A stretch of DNA of 64,000 bases, taken from Actinomycetaceae bacterium. GTDB lineage: Bacteria; Actinomycetota; Actinomycetes; Actinomycetales; Actinomycetaceae. Shown piece by piece: positions 27,940-38,300 of the stretch. A program made the position numbers and the translations under genes. The notes under the pieces were generated by a model, which ran no database searches, was not told the origin of the DNA, and saw nothing but the letters and a program-made list of their open reading frames with translations. Position 1 is the stretch's first letter. Each line of letters starts with the position of its first letter. The stretch spans positions 234,156 to 298,155 of the forward strand of contig JAUNHH010000001.1 in the NCBI GenBank assembly GCA_030524055.1, given 5' to 3'.

Positions 27940-27983
27940 CCACCCTAATGCCGCCAGCGCCCACAAGTGGCACCATTGACTCC

Positions 27984-28496
27984 ATGTCTGTCTCACATAA
28001 TCTGCTCAGCAAGGACGAAGTCATCGTCCGCCATATGCGTACCCACATTAAGAAGATCCTGCCAAATATTCTCGTCTTCCTTCTTCTGCTGATCACGGCC
28101 ATTGTTGCATCGATTTTTATGCCACCTGCGTGGTCGCCGTGGGCTCACCTTGGGGTGTGGCTTGTGGTGCTGGTTGTGACAATCCCGGTGTTTTTTATCC
28201 CCTTTATTCAGTGGTCAACAACGACCTACACATTGACCACCAAGCGAGTGATTACCCGTAAAGGGATTATTACCCGAACCGGACACGATTTGCCCTTATC
28301 TCGCATTTCTGATGTCACCCAGGAGTCGTCGTTATTAGACCGGATTTTTGGCTGTGGCACATTGACCCTGCAGACATCTTCTGATGACCCCTTGCACTTA
28401 CATGACGTGCCGAAGGTGGCAATGGTGCAATTAGAGGTATCAAATCTGCTCTTTAATGACGTTCAGGGAGCTATTGACGCCGATCCCACTGAGTAA
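27984..28496 (+). CDS. Bacterial-PH-domain membrane protein
   Basis: A 170-residue protein with two adjacent TM helices (about 28-50 and 55-78) and a DUF304 bPH_2 domain (TLTTKRVITRKGIITRTGHD, then LPLSRISDVTQESS and TLTLQTSSDD). It resembles the YdbS-like protein at 2849 in architecture but stands alone. The start at 27984 is divergent from the methyltransferase start, 44 bases away. Confidence 0.88.
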   Translation: MSVSHNLLSKDEVIVRHMRTHIKKILPNILVFLLLLITAIVASIFMPPAWSPWAHLGVWLVVLVVTIPVFFIPFIQWSTTTYTLTTKRVITRKGIITRTGHDLPLSRISDVTQESSLLDRIFGCGTLTLQTSSDDPLHLHDVPKVAMVQLEVSNLLFNDVQGAIDADPTE

Positions 28497-28513
28497 TTGA
28501 GCGATCCGCGCCT

Positions 28514-29329
28514 ATGCATATTTCCGTTTTTGCCCGCCTTGCGGGCACTACTGTGCGCACAATTCGGCATTACCATTCGCTGGGTTTATTGCCGATTCCT
28601 CCCACAGGTAGTGATGGATGGCGCGATTACTCTTTAGAGTCACTGACGCTTTTTCTACGGATTCGCAACTTAGCGTTGGCAGGAATCCCTTTAGGGCGGA
28701 TTTCGCAACTCCTTCCTGGAAGCATCTCAGGGAATATGAACGAGGGCGGATATTCCGCCGAATTTGCGGCAGAAATTGATCAGGCACTGCGGGATATCGA
28801 GGCAAAGAAAAAGCAGTTAGAGGCGCAGGAAGGGCGCCTGAAGCTTTTACGTGAGCGCGTAAATTCTGGGGCCCCTTTAGAAGACGCTATTCCCCCAGTT
28901 ATTACTCGTATTTACCGTGACCTTATGCGCTATGAAAATACCTCCACTATGCGGAGTATGATTTCTTTGGACCGGCGCCTTCTGGAGGTCTTATTGAATA
29001 GGGGCAGCCGCCTATCAGTTTTCCTCCATTCGTGGCGCCCTCGCGGGCGCGATATTGCCCAAGGTTTCCGTATTCTGCGGCGCTGGAGGAAACTTCGCGC
29101 GACAGCCGCCACAGGCACAATTCCCTCCACTCGAATCTGTCATCTACGTGATGATTGTTGTGATCTGATCATGTCCCAAAAGGGGATGGATTCTCTTATT
29201 CGCGAAGGTGGCTGGCAACTTATTGATGTGGCCAGGGAAGAAATCGGCCGTGCTTCTTATGATCAGGTCACCGCTGCCATTATTCAGGGTGTTGTCGATC
29301 GAATGGCCACACATTTGCGTGTGACGTAG
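28514..29329 (+). CDS. MerR-family transcriptional regulator
   Basis: A 271-residue regulator. The N-terminal winged helix (residues 1-70) has ISVFARLAGTTVRTIRHYHS and GLLPIPP, then a coiled-coil dimer helix (about 95-125, KKKQLEAQEGRLKLLRERV) and an unassigned effector half of about 140 residues. It lies 17 bases after the PH gene and 22 before the glycosyltransferase, so it may control that transcript. A near-copy of the GC word occurs at 28742-28750. Confidence 0.87.
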   Translation: MHISVFARLAGTTVRTIRHYHSLGLLPIPPTGSDGWRDYSLESLTLFLRIRNLALAGIPLGRISQLLPGSISGNMNEGGYSAEFAAEIDQALRDIEAKKKQLEAQEGRLKLLRERVNSGAPLEDAIPPVITRIYRDLMRYENTSTMRSMISLDRRLLEVLLNRGSRLSVFLHSWRPRGRDIAQGFRILRRWRKLRATAATGTIPSTRICHLRDDCCDLIMSQKGMDSLIREGGWQLIDVAREEIGRASYDQVTAAIIQGVVDRMATHLRVT

Positions 29330-29351
29330 GGGCACAGGATGAGGTAGGGGT

Positions 29352-30584
29352 ATGGATACTCTTCTTTTTACTCCGATAACGATGAATCTTGCGGAAACGA
29401 CCCGCATGATTGAAGTAGCCCGTGCCTTGCCTGATTACCGCTGTGTGTTTATGGGCTATGAAGATGATTGGGCTCATCTGATTTCACAGGCGGGTTTTGA
29501 ATACCGTGCCTGCGAGCCTTCGTGGAGTGCAGAGCAAAAACGCCAAGCACTGGCGCTGGATCAATTGCGCAGTCTTCGTCATCCTTTTTCCCCCGCCCTC
29601 GTTGATGCCCGTGTTCGCCGTGAACGTGACATTATTGCGGATCTGAATGCGCGGGCAGTCATTATGGGGATGAATATTACCTCCGCTATTTCTGCCCGAG
29701 CTGAAGGGGTGCCCTTATTTTTTGCTGTCCCCTTTGCAATGACGGGCCCTCATATGCGGCAAAGTCGCCATTTGGGGATTGTTCCTGGCCGGGGTTATGC
29801 GCAGCGCTTTGCTGATCGAGCCTTAAGTTCGCTGCTGCGCGCCGCCTATGTCCATGCACCTTTAGCACCACGGTCGTTTTCTACTATCGCGCGCCGCCAT
29901 GAGGTCGAGCCAGCGCTCACCCTTCCAGCGCTCCTGACTGCAGATGTCAATATGTTGGCGGTCATGCCTGATGAACTAGAAGGCTATTCTTTGCCAGAGA
30001 ATTTCACGCGCATTGGCCCAATTTTTGCCCATATTGACACTCCCCTACCGGACTTTATCCACGATTTAGCTGATTCTTCACGGCCGGTGGTGTATTTAGG
30101 TTTAGGCTCGTCAGCAAATAAAGATTTTGCCCTGCGGGCGGCCGCAAATATCGCAGAAATGAATATCGAGGTGATCGCCCCAATACGCCATTATTTCGGT
30201 GACGATTATGCCGCTGCCGCCCAGCTTCCTCCGAATGTCCACGTCACCGATATTCTTCCCGCTCATCAATTGGGCGGACTTGTTGATGCCGCGGTTCTTC
30301 ATGGTGGACAGGGCACTATTCAAACGGCGTGCACCACGGGGATTCCTTTTGTTGGAATGGGATTGCAAATAGAACAGCGGTGGAATGTCCAGGTCTGCGT
30401 CAAACGCGGAAATGCCCTGGCACTATCGCCGCGCCACGTAGGTACATCCGCACTTCAACAGGCACTTCAGACAGTCCTATCACGGAGGCGTTTCAGAGAG
30501 GCAGCCAGCACAGTCCGCCAGGCATTTGCCCACGAGGACGGGGCCCACGCAGCAGCCCAGGTTATCCGCCAGGCTCTCGCCTAA
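29352..30584 (+). CDS. UDP-glycosyltransferase-like (GT1/MGT type) protein
   Basis: A 410-residue GT-B fold enzyme. The N-terminal acceptor domain starts TLLFTPITMNLAETTRM. The donor-binding C-terminal half has VVYLGLGSSANK (about 252-263) and the HGGQGT loop (about 317-322), where HGGxGT binds the nucleotide-sugar phosphates. It probably transfers a sugar to a small lipid or metabolite; the acceptor is unknown. An exact dispersed GC word at 29591-29601 encodes SPALV. Confidence 0.88.
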   Translation: MDTLLFTPITMNLAETTRMIEVARALPDYRCVFMGYEDDWAHLISQAGFEYRACEPSWSAEQKRQALALDQLRSLRHPFSPALVDARVRRERDIIADLNARAVIMGMNITSAISARAEGVPLFFAVPFAMTGPHMRQSRHLGIVPGRGYAQRFADRALSSLLRAAYVHAPLAPRSFSTIARRHEVEPALTLPALLTADVNMLAVMPDELEGYSLPENFTRIGPIFAHIDTPLPDFIHDLADSSRPVVYLGLGSSANKDFALRAAANIAEMNIEVIAPIRHYFGDDYAAAAQLPPNVHVTDILPAHQLGGLVDAAVLHGGQGTIQTACTTGIPFVGMGLQIEQRWNVQVCVKRGNALALSPRHVGTSALQQALQTVLSRRRFREAASTVRQAFAHEDGAHAAAQVIRQALA

Positions 30585-30644
30585 TTCGGCCCCGCTCTCG
30601 TCGATAGTTCTCCATCCTGGTAAACACCATAAGTAGGTGCCGGG

Positions 30645-30725
30645 CACATAAGTAGGCGTTGGGAACATATGTCAGCGTTGGGACGTCCCCCTGCACTAAC
30701 ATCACTTCCCAACGCCTACATATGT
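30645..30725. repeat. Cluster of direct and inverted 19-20 bp repeats
   Basis: Two direct units, CACATAAGTAGGCGTTGGGA (30645-30664) and ACATATGTCAGCGTTGGGA (30665-30683), face an inverted unit TCCCAACGCCTACATATGT (30707-30725). A third degenerate unit precedes them at about 30624. The second and inverted units can form a 19-bp stem with two mismatches. The rest of 30585-30862 holds a one-mismatch GC word at about 30592 and the terminator at 30791. Confidence 0.7.
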
Positions 30726-30790
30726 GGATTGGCGCCGCCCACAGCAGGGTGGCCGCAGGGCTAAGTCGCGTTCCTTCTGCACAGCAATAG

Positions 30791-30826
30791 CAAACCGCCA
30801 GGACCTCAGGAGGTTCTGGCGGTTTG
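30791..30826. terminator. Strong hairpin after the GH16 gene
   Basis: A 16-bp stem (CAAACCGCCAGGACCT with its complement, one G-T wobble) and a 4-base loop, 37 bases beyond the GH16 stop. The core is shared with the terminator at 24513. Confidence 0.8.
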
Positions 30827-30862
30827 CGTATCAGTGATTACTTTTCAGCAACGGCGCGCCTA

Positions 30863-32677
30863 TCAGCGTGCCCATTGACGAATGTAATCCACCTCCATCA
30901 CATTCGATGGGCTGAAATTCGGCACTTTCGCGTCGGACGCTGCCATATTGAAGGTCATAGCCTTCGCAGTCTTCGTGCCATGGCGTTCATAGCGGCCCAC
31001 GAAAACACCATCAAAGTAGAAGGTCATAGTCGAGCCATTCCAGTCCACTGCGTAGGTGTGCCACCCGGTGTAGTCGCCCTTAATAACGGTGGGGCCCAAC
31101 TTGGAGTGTTTTCCTGCGCCATTTTGGTAGTGGAAGTTGTAGCTGGCGCGGCCAGAATCAGCTTCGAGAATGTCAATCTCGCCGCCCTTTGGCCAGGGGC
31201 CACCACTAATCCAGAATGCTGGCCAATTCGCGAGCTGCCCATTGGGACCAGCAGGCAATTTAATTCGCGACTCGAAATAGCCTTCCGTAAAGGTCTTGCG
31301 ATTGCGTGTCTGAATAATGCCGGAGGTGTATTCGCGGGTCTTATTACCGCATTGAGCACGCTCTTTCTGGAATGTCAGCTTCACCGTGCCACCGTTAATG
31401 GCCACATTATCCGAGTCATAGCACTGGATTTCAAAGTCATTAACGGGCTGAGTAATTCCTGTGCCATACCAACCGGGCTGCCACACCGAGGCATCTAATT
31501 CCGAACCGTTAAATTCGTCAGAAAAGACGAGTTTCCAATTCGCGTCATCAGCTGCTTCACCAACGGGTTTGGGGTTGGCAGGAACCTGGGTGGGATTGAC
31601 ATTCTGATTCACCACAGGCGCTGGCTTTGGAGCCTGTTTCGCTGGAGCAGGCTTGGCCGGGGTAGCTGGCTTCGGCGCAGGAGTTGCAGGCTTTGCCGGA
31701 GCCGGAGCTGGTTTAGGAGCCGGAGCCGGTTTAGGCGCAGGTGTGGCAGGTTTTGCCGGAGCAGCTGGTTGTGCTGGCGTGGCAGGCTTAGCTGGAGTCG
31801 CCGGTTTCGGCGTAGGAGCCGCTGCCTTAGGCGGAGCCGCTGCGCGAGGTTTCGCATCAGCTTGCGAAGGAGTTGCTGCGGGTTTTTGAGCCTGCGCATT
31901 ATTGGCCGCTGGCTGGGCTGCCACCTTCTTCGGGTACTGTCCGACCTTCTTCGGGACAGGACGCGCAAAGAAACCGGAACGCGGCTGAATGGTCTCTTCA
32001 TCGGCAGATTTAGCGCTGAGAGCTGCTGATTGTGCGTGCTGTCCTGATTGTGACGAGGACGGGGCTGCGCTTACAGAGTCAGCACCGCTTTGCGCGCCAC
32101 TTTGGGCACCGCTGGTTGCGCCGCTTTGAGCTGGCACAGCCTGCCCACCCGAGGCAGGAGCAGTCCCATTCTCATGTGGCTCAGGTGCGCTGGGTGCATG
32201 CCCCGCTGAAGGTTGTGGAGAGTTCGCAGAGGCATCCGCCAAAGGCACTGGAGCGCTGCTATTGACCGCATTCGTCTGTTCGGACGAAGCTGGTTTGCTC
32301 GCCGTATTTTGCCGAGACGCTGCGCGTTCCTGTTCCCAATAGGTGAGGATATTGCGTACAGCCGTCCAAAAATCAATGCGGCCAGAGAAAAAGTCACTGA
32401 GTGAGTCACTAGGACTCGACACTGTTGGCGCGGCAACAGCGGCCGGACCGGAATCGGTCAGGACGGGCACAACAATAGCCCCGCCAACAAAAAGCGCTAG
32501 CGATGCGCTAGCGGCAACTGATAGGCGCCACAGCCCGCCTGGTTTTTTTGCCGCGTGATGCGGAGCCTGTGGAGTTCGTGCAGGGCGACCTGCCTTTTCT
32601 GCGCCAGTCCCCTCCATGGCGCTCTCCCAGTTCTGGGAGTCTTTGTCCCTCAGTTCGTCGTGTCGTGGGTTCCCCAC
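30863..32677 (-). CDS. Membrane-anchored glycoside hydrolase family 16 protein
   Basis: A 604-residue protein. A cytosolic basic N-terminus precedes a TM or uncleaved signal helix (about 50-75), a long Ser/Gln and then Ala/Lys/Pro repeat linker (about 80-375, PAKPATPAPKPA type) and a GH16 beta-jelly-roll (about 378-604) with catalytic E500, D502 and E505 in GGEIDILEADSG. It likely hydrolyses or transglycosylates a beta-glucan or galactan outside the cell. The linker resembles wall-spanning linkers. GTG 32677 is preceded by AAGGAGG at ideal spacing; ATG 32617 is an alternative. Confidence 0.92.
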   Translation of the reverse strand: MGNPRHDELRDKDSQNWESAMEGTGAEKAGRPARTPQAPHHAAKKPGGLWRLSVAASASLALFVGGAIVVPVLTDSGPAAVAAPTVSSPSDSLSDFFSGRIDFWTAVRNILTYWEQERAASRQNTASKPASSEQTNAVNSSAPVPLADASANSPQPSAGHAPSAPEPHENGTAPASGGQAVPAQSGATSGAQSGAQSGADSVSAAPSSSQSGQHAQSAALSAKSADEETIQPRSGFFARPVPKKVGQYPKKVAAQPAANNAQAQKPAATPSQADAKPRAAAPPKAAAPTPKPATPAKPATPAQPAAPAKPATPAPKPAPAPKPAPAPAKPATPAPKPATPAKPAPAKQAPKPAPVVNQNVNPTQVPANPKPVGEAADDANWKLVFSDEFNGSELDASVWQPGWYGTGITQPVNDFEIQCYDSDNVAINGGTVKLTFQKERAQCGNKTREYTSGIIQTRNRKTFTEGYFESRIKLPAGPNGQLANWPAFWISGGPWPKGGEIDILEADSGRASYNFHYQNGAGKHSKLGPTVIKGDYTGWHTYAVDWNGSTMTFYFDGVFVGRYERHGTKTAKAMTFNMAASDAKVPNFSPSNVMEVDYIRQWAR

Positions 32678-32865
32678 GGCGTCCTCCTTCGGTTGGATTG
32701 TCAGCTAGCACATGCCGGGGCATTTACGCTGCTGACCCATCGAAAGAAATGGTAACGAAAAGATTGCGGCCATCTGCCCCCACTATCGAAATATCCTACG
32801 CGATCAGCAGATTTACCGTCCATCTATGAGGCACCTCTCGACAGGGACTTACCTCACCCCCAGCG

Positions 32866-32876
32866 CCCCGCCCTCG
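32866..32876 (-). repeat. Dispersed GC word, single copy
   Basis: An exact minus copy in the 276-base divergent gap between the GH16 and NagD-like genes. I see no other structured element in that gap. Confidence 0.9.
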
Positions 32877-32953
32877 CCGATTTCCGCCGCACACTTGCGC
32901 ACCTCGCCCAAATCTGCCCCACCACACCGCCCACTCAGGATAAATTCTGTTCC

Positions 32954-33775
32954 ATGACGCACACTCCAGAAAACCCAGCTTCCCTCCGCGACCTACCTCC
33001 TGTGACCGCCTGGCTCTCCGATATGGATGGCGTTCTCGTCAAAGAAAATCGCGCCCTACCTGGCGCCCAGCAATTCCTTGACACCCTCGAACGCAAAGGC
33101 CTACCTTTCCTCGTCCTGACAAATAACTCAATTTTTACCAATCGGGACCTGTCCGCACGTTTGGAACGCTCCGGGCTGCACGTTCCTGAAGATCGCATTT
33201 GGACCTCAGCAAATGCCACCGCAGCATTCCTCACCCAACAATCCCCCGCGTCAACAGCCTTTGTCATTGGCGAAGCTGGTCTGACAACAGCCCTGCATTC
33301 TGCGGGCTACATTATGACCGAACACGACCCGGAATATGTGGTTCTCGGCGAAACTCGGAATTACGATTTCAACGCCCTGACCCGCGCTATTCGCCTGATT
33401 GAACGCGGCGCAAAATTTATTGCCACTAATCCCGATGTCACCGGCCCTTCTGACGAAGGCACACTACCTGCCACCGGCTCAATTGCCTCAATGATTCAGG
33501 CAGCCACAGGACGCTCCCCCTATTTTGTTGGCAAACCCAATCCGGTCATGATTCGCGCTGGCCTCAATCGTATTGGCGCCCATTCGGAAAGCGCCGCAAT
33601 GGTTGGTGACCGAATGGATACCGATATTCAAGCGGGCGTTGAAGCTGGCCTGCGTACCCACCTGGTCCTATCCGGCTCCACCTCTATTGAACAAGTCGAA
33701 GCCTTCCCTTTCCGGCCTTTCGGCATTCACGAAGGCATTGGCGAACTCCTCGAGTTCGTTGAGGAAGGCGTCTGA
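32954..33775 (+). CDS. HAD-IIA (NagD-like) phosphatase
   Basis: A 273-residue cytosolic phosphatase with HAD nucleophile D23 and D25 in LSDMDGVLV, TNNS (motif 2), a C2-type cap and VGKPNPVM followed by MVGDRMDTDIQAG (motifs 3 and 4). The substrate is probably a nucleotide or sugar phosphate. It lies 19 bases upstream of pyrE and is probably co-transcribed. Confidence 0.92.
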   Translation: MTHTPENPASLRDLPPVTAWLSDMDGVLVKENRALPGAQQFLDTLERKGLPFLVLTNNSIFTNRDLSARLERSGLHVPEDRIWTSANATAAFLTQQSPASTAFVIGEAGLTTALHSAGYIMTEHDPEYVVLGETRNYDFNALTRAIRLIERGAKFIATNPDVTGPSDEGTLPATGSIASMIQAATGRSPYFVGKPNPVMIRAGLNRIGAHSESAAMVGDRMDTDIQAGVEAGLRTHLVLSGSTSIEQVEAFPFRPFGIHEGIGELLEFVEEGV

Positions 33776-33794
33776 GGAAATATAGGCTGATTCC

Positions 33795-34364
33795 ATGACT
33801 CATGACTCCCATAAAGCGCGCCTTTCCGAATTAGTCACCGAATTGGCGCTTATCCACGAAAAAGTCACCTTAGCGTCTGGACGTGAGTCCGACTTTTATG
33901 TGGATATGCGTCGGGCGACATTGCATCACGAAGCGGCTCCTCTGATTGGCCACGTCATGCTGGATCTTCTTGAAGAGGCTGGCTTTGCTGTGGGAGAGGA
34001 ATATCAGGCAGTGGGTGGGCTCACTATGGGAGCTGACCCGGTAGCCACGTCAATGCTGCACGCTGCCGCTTCACGCGGACTCGACCTTGACGCCTTTGTG
34101 GTGCGTAAGGCCGCAAAAGACCACGGGATGAAACGCCGTATTGAAGGGCCCGATATTGCGGGGCGGAAGGTCGTCATTCTTGAAGACACCTCCACTACGG
34201 GTGGTTCCCCCTTGGAGGCAGCACATGCCGCGGTCGAAGCGGGGGCGACAGTTGTGGCTGTTGCTGTCATCGTTGATCGAGCCACCGGCGCCAAAGAACG
34301 CATTGAAGCCGAAGGATTCCCCTACTTTGCGGCGCTTGGCCTCAAGGATTTACATCTAGCGTAG
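33795..34364 (+). CDS. pyrE: Orotate phosphoribosyltransferase
   Basis: A 189-residue enzyme of pyrimidine synthesis joining orotate to PRPP. The PRPP loop is VVILEDTSTTGGS (126-138), and the loop KAAKDHGMKRRIEG carries the catalytic lysines. Full length. It is downstream of the NagD-like gene and ends before a shared hairpin. Confidence 0.95.
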   Translation: MTHDSHKARLSELVTELALIHEKVTLASGRESDFYVDMRRATLHHEAAPLIGHVMLDLLEEAGFAVGEEYQAVGGLTMGADPVATSMLHAAASRGLDLDAFVVRKAAKDHGMKRRIEGPDIAGRKVVILEDTSTTGGSPLEAAHAAVEAGATVVAVAVIVDRATGAKERIEAEGFPYFAALGLKDLHLA

Positions 34365-34380
34365 GCGAGCGCAGATTTTT

Positions 34381-34435
34381 CCTATTGACGAGGGCGGGGC
34401 CGGGTAAAAATCCGAGCCTCGCCCTCGTTCATAGG
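34381..34435. terminator. Inverted pair of the dispersed GC word between pyrE and SDR
   Basis: A 20-bp stem with three mismatches (CCTATTGACGAGGGCGGGGC against GCCTCGCCCTCGTTCATAGG) and a 15-base loop. It holds an exact copy at 34389-34399 between convergent gene ends. The pairing extends beyond the GC word itself. Confidence 0.75.
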
Positions 34436-34467
34436 TATTGAATGGCCAACATTAGGCCGACCCCATC

Positions 34468-35244
34468 TCAGTTAAATTTCGCCGCTGCCACGACTTTTCG
34501 GGTGAGCCACCGCGGAGCAAGACGCATGGCGCCCATAGCCACCTTGTAAGTCGGGTGGGGCACCACCAGTACCCGCCCATCGCGCACAGCCGCGAGCGCT
34601 GCCTCCACCACCTGTTCGGAAGTAGACCAGGCCCATTCAGGGAGTTCAGGCGTGGGGAATCCTGCGGCTTCAAAGAAGGGTGTTTTTGTCATCCCTGGCA
34701 TTACACAGGTGGCCCGCACACCTGTGCCGCGCAATTGGATCGCCAGGCCCTCGGTAAAGGCACGCACCCAGGCTTTATGCGCGGAGTAGGTGCCGCCACC
34801 GGTTTCTGCGGCCACAGAAGCAACATTGAGGATGGCGCCCCGGCCTCGTGCTTTCATGGCATTCGCAGCATGATGGGACAACACCATGACTGCGCGCACC
34901 ATCACGTCGAGGGCTTGTTCTTCAGCGGCAAGATCCCCGCCGATGAAACGCTGTTTCAGGCCGTAGCCCGCATTATTGACCAGCAATCCAACGGGTGCCG
35001 GGCCACCATCTGAGCCATCGGCATCGAGGCACGCGGCCACACGGTCCAGGTCTTCAGGAACGGAGAGGTCAGCGGGCAGGACTTCTGCGCGCACCCCTGT
35101 CAACGTAGTAAGTCGTTGAGCCAGGGCGTGAAGGAGCTCTTCTCGCCGGGCGACAAGAACAAGATTGTGCCCTGCGGAGGCGAGTTGCCAACAGAATTCT
35201 TCGCCCAACCCGGAGGTTGCGCCTGTTACTAGTGCCGTTCCCAT
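34468..35244 (-). CDS. Short-chain dehydrogenase/reductase
   Basis: A 258-residue NAD(P)-dependent oxidoreductase. The cofactor loop is TGATSGLG (7-14), with NNAG, a serine in NVASVAAETGGG and the Y-x-x-x-K pair in TYSAHKAW. PG motif: CVMPGMTKT. The long basic C-terminus resembles DltE/YqjQ-type SDRs. Substrate unknown. Confidence 0.9.
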   Translation of the reverse strand: MGTALVTGATSGLGEEFCWQLASAGHNLVLVARREELLHALAQRLTTLTGVRAEVLPADLSVPEDLDRVAACLDADGSDGGPAPVGLLVNNAGYGLKQRFIGGDLAAEEQALDVMVRAVMVLSHHAANAMKARGRGAILNVASVAAETGGGTYSAHKAWVRAFTEGLAIQLRGTGVRATCVMPGMTKTPFFEAAGFPTPELPEWAWSTSEQVVEAALAAVRDGRVLVVPHPTYKVAMGAMRLAPRWLTRKVVAAAKFN

Positions 35245-35366
35245 ACTTCGAGCCTAGAGGTTTCTCAGGCCAGATGCTTGCTGAGTCAGTATTACTTTCA
35301 CTAGGATTCACCTCCTCTTTTCGCCTACGATGAGCAGTGGTTCCAACAACACCAGCAGGAGGACCC

Positions 35367-38300
35367 GTGAGCGACGAAGCGTCCCAGGCGGACCAGTCCC
35401 GAGCACAGATGGATGATCTTCTGTCGAAGATTGACGACCTTCATGCACAAATGCGTGGCGTCGTTTTGGACTATGCGCGCTCCCATGGGGTGTCGATGGA
35501 TGATGCGAATGCACCAACGTCACCTACTCCTGTGGTGCCTCCACCCGATAGTGGAGTGCTACCTGACCCTGTCCTTCCGTCGTCTTCTCCCATGTACGAG
35601 GGCGGGGCTGGACCTGTAGACGTTGCTCCGCAGGCGGATTATGCTGCGCCAGCAGCTATTCAGGCACCTCTTTCTCCTGAACATTACCCGCACCAGGAAC
35701 CTGGCCAGATTGATACGCGTTATGCCCAGGCGCAGATACCTGTGGAGTATGAGCAGCCAGTACAGGTGGTGCCACAGGCCTCACCTCAGCCCAGCGATAC
35801 CGCTCAAGGTGCCTACTCTCCTGCGGATCAGGGCGAATACGGTCAGAACTATTCCCCAGTGCCGCAGGTTGAGGAGGTTGCGCAGCCGCAGCCAACGCAG
35901 ACTTTTGATCCCTATGCCATCCCTGTGGCGCCAGCAACTCCGCCACAATTCACCTCGGCTGCCTTTGCCTCTCAGCCAGTGCCTGCCCAGACTATTTCTG
36001 CAGAGCATGGTGGGGCAGTTGCTGGGGCTCCAGTAACTGCCGTGCCCATGGCACATCACGACAGCACGCAGTTTCCGCCAGCAAATCCCGCTCCTTCCTA
36101 TGCGGCGCAAGGGGCGGCTGCTTACCCTGAGGCGCCAGGTGGAGGCTACATTCCTCCTTCTCAGGACCCAGCACAGGTTGCATCTGGGAACAATGGTTAT
36201 GTGCCTCTACAGGTGCCCGACGGTTTCGTCTCTTCCCTGGTCAAGAAGGTGGGCGAAGGGAAGATTGGAACCTATTTACTGTCCGGTGCTGCCGCACTTC
36301 TTGTCTTCCTCGCAGCGGGTAGCCTAATCGCTTTATTGTGGAATCAGATTCCTGACTGGGTAAAGGTCGCTAGCGTTGGGCTGATTGGCGTAGCTCTGAC
36401 TGTTGTCGGTTTCTTAATGACGCAACGGCCCACTAAAAATAGGGCTCTGGCTGCCACTATTATGGGAATCGGTGGCGGGCTCGTATTTATTGCTCTTACT
36501 GGCGCGGCGCTCTTAAAAGTCCTTAGCCTGCTGCCTGCCTTCTTATTCTTGGCCGCCTGGACCATTATTCTTATTGCTTTAGCGGTACGCACACGACTTC
36601 TTTTTATGGCGGTTGTTGCGGCCATTGGCGGCATCGCTACTGTTATTTTGACTCACGTTAACGGTTTCCAAAATCCCAATCAGGCTTTTATTGGCCTGAT
36701 CATGACCACAGGATATGTCGCAGCACTGACCGCGACAACAGGAATGACCGGACGTTTTATTACCACCCCCTCCTCTCGCCCGTGGTATCCCATGAGTGCC
36801 CTTGCTGTGGCTATCCCTGCTCTTTTCTTTGCTCCGGTTAATGATTCATGGCGTAGTCAACATGCGGGAACAGCAATTGCTCTTGCCGTCCTTTTCGGGT
36901 TAATCCTCTTGCTCTGCGCATTTATTGCCTACCAGGGTGGGTTGACTGACTTCTATCCGCAGATGTGGAGTTCCATTTGGGTTTTTGCCCCTATTACGGG
37001 CACTTTTGCCACAATGATGCTGACTTTGGCAGCTGAGGAACATGCCAGAAATCCAGCGGCTATTGCCTTTTCCTTCTTTATTGTCATGATGTTGGCAGGG
37101 GCTGCTGGCGCAGTCAAAGGTTCACCTTTAGGAAATCACCATTGGGTCAGCGCTTCCCTTTTTAGCACCGTGACCCTCATGTATTTGATTTTGGGTAGCG
37201 GGGATATTGTCGGACCTTTCCTTCCGCTTTTTACTTTCGCGCTCATGTGCTTAAGTGCGACAGCGTCGATTATGGCCCGCACTCATTATTATGCGTGGGT
37301 AATTCCAGTGGCGGCGCTTTTTATGCCCACTTTTGCGGGCGGGGGCGTTGCCGCGATTGTTATGGCCCTGGTATCTCTTCTTGCTATTGGCTTTGCGGTG
37401 CTCATTGAGAAACTCGTCGATCCGCACCCCTCATTTGTCCATTTAACATGGGTCGTTATCGCTATTGTTCTGCTGCGCCTGCCCTATTTTATTGGCATTG
37501 TGACCAGTGATTACACGGCATCGAGTCATTGGGGGTGGACAGCAGCTATTAGCACCTCAATCACCATGCTTATTGTGATGATTGTCCTTGGGCTTTCTGC
37601 CTCCATTATTTCTCCATTACCGCTATTAACTGGCCGCCAATGGCTTCACCGCCCCACTTTGCCGTCGCCTCAACAACAATTCACTCCAGATACCTCAACA
37701 ACGCTGTGGCTGCCCACGATGTTTACAGTCATTGGACTCATCCAAGTATTTGCCTGCCTCATTACCCTGGCATGGCGCTCCTATGACCTCCCCAGTTTCT
37801 TTGTCTCTCCCTTTATTCTTGCTGTGGGAGCTGCCCTGACCTGGATGAATTGGCCGCTTGTTCGTAATCAACTGTGGGGCATTCTTACTGGCATCGTTAT
37901 GACAATCTGCCTGACTGTTCCTGTTGCCATTATTTCTGGAGCAGATAGTTCATGGCCTTGGACGGTGGCGGCTCTTCTTGCTGGGGCTGGCAGCATTCTT
38001 GTCGGGTTCTATGCCAAATCGACAGCCCTACGCCTATACGGGTTAATCCTCGTCATCCTCATGGTCCTGAAATTCGCTGCCGTTGATATTGGTTCACAGA
38101 ATTCGCTAGAACGTATTGCGGCATTCGCCTTTGCTGGCCTTATTTGCCTTGCTTTGTCCGTACTGTATAGCCGACTCACTTCCTCAGAAAAAACTAACCG
38201 GACCCCCACCACACCCTCATTGGGGGCACATGCCACCCAGCCTCATGTGGCCACCGAAACGACTACCGTACAATTCCGTCCAGATCCGGATGCGCAATTC

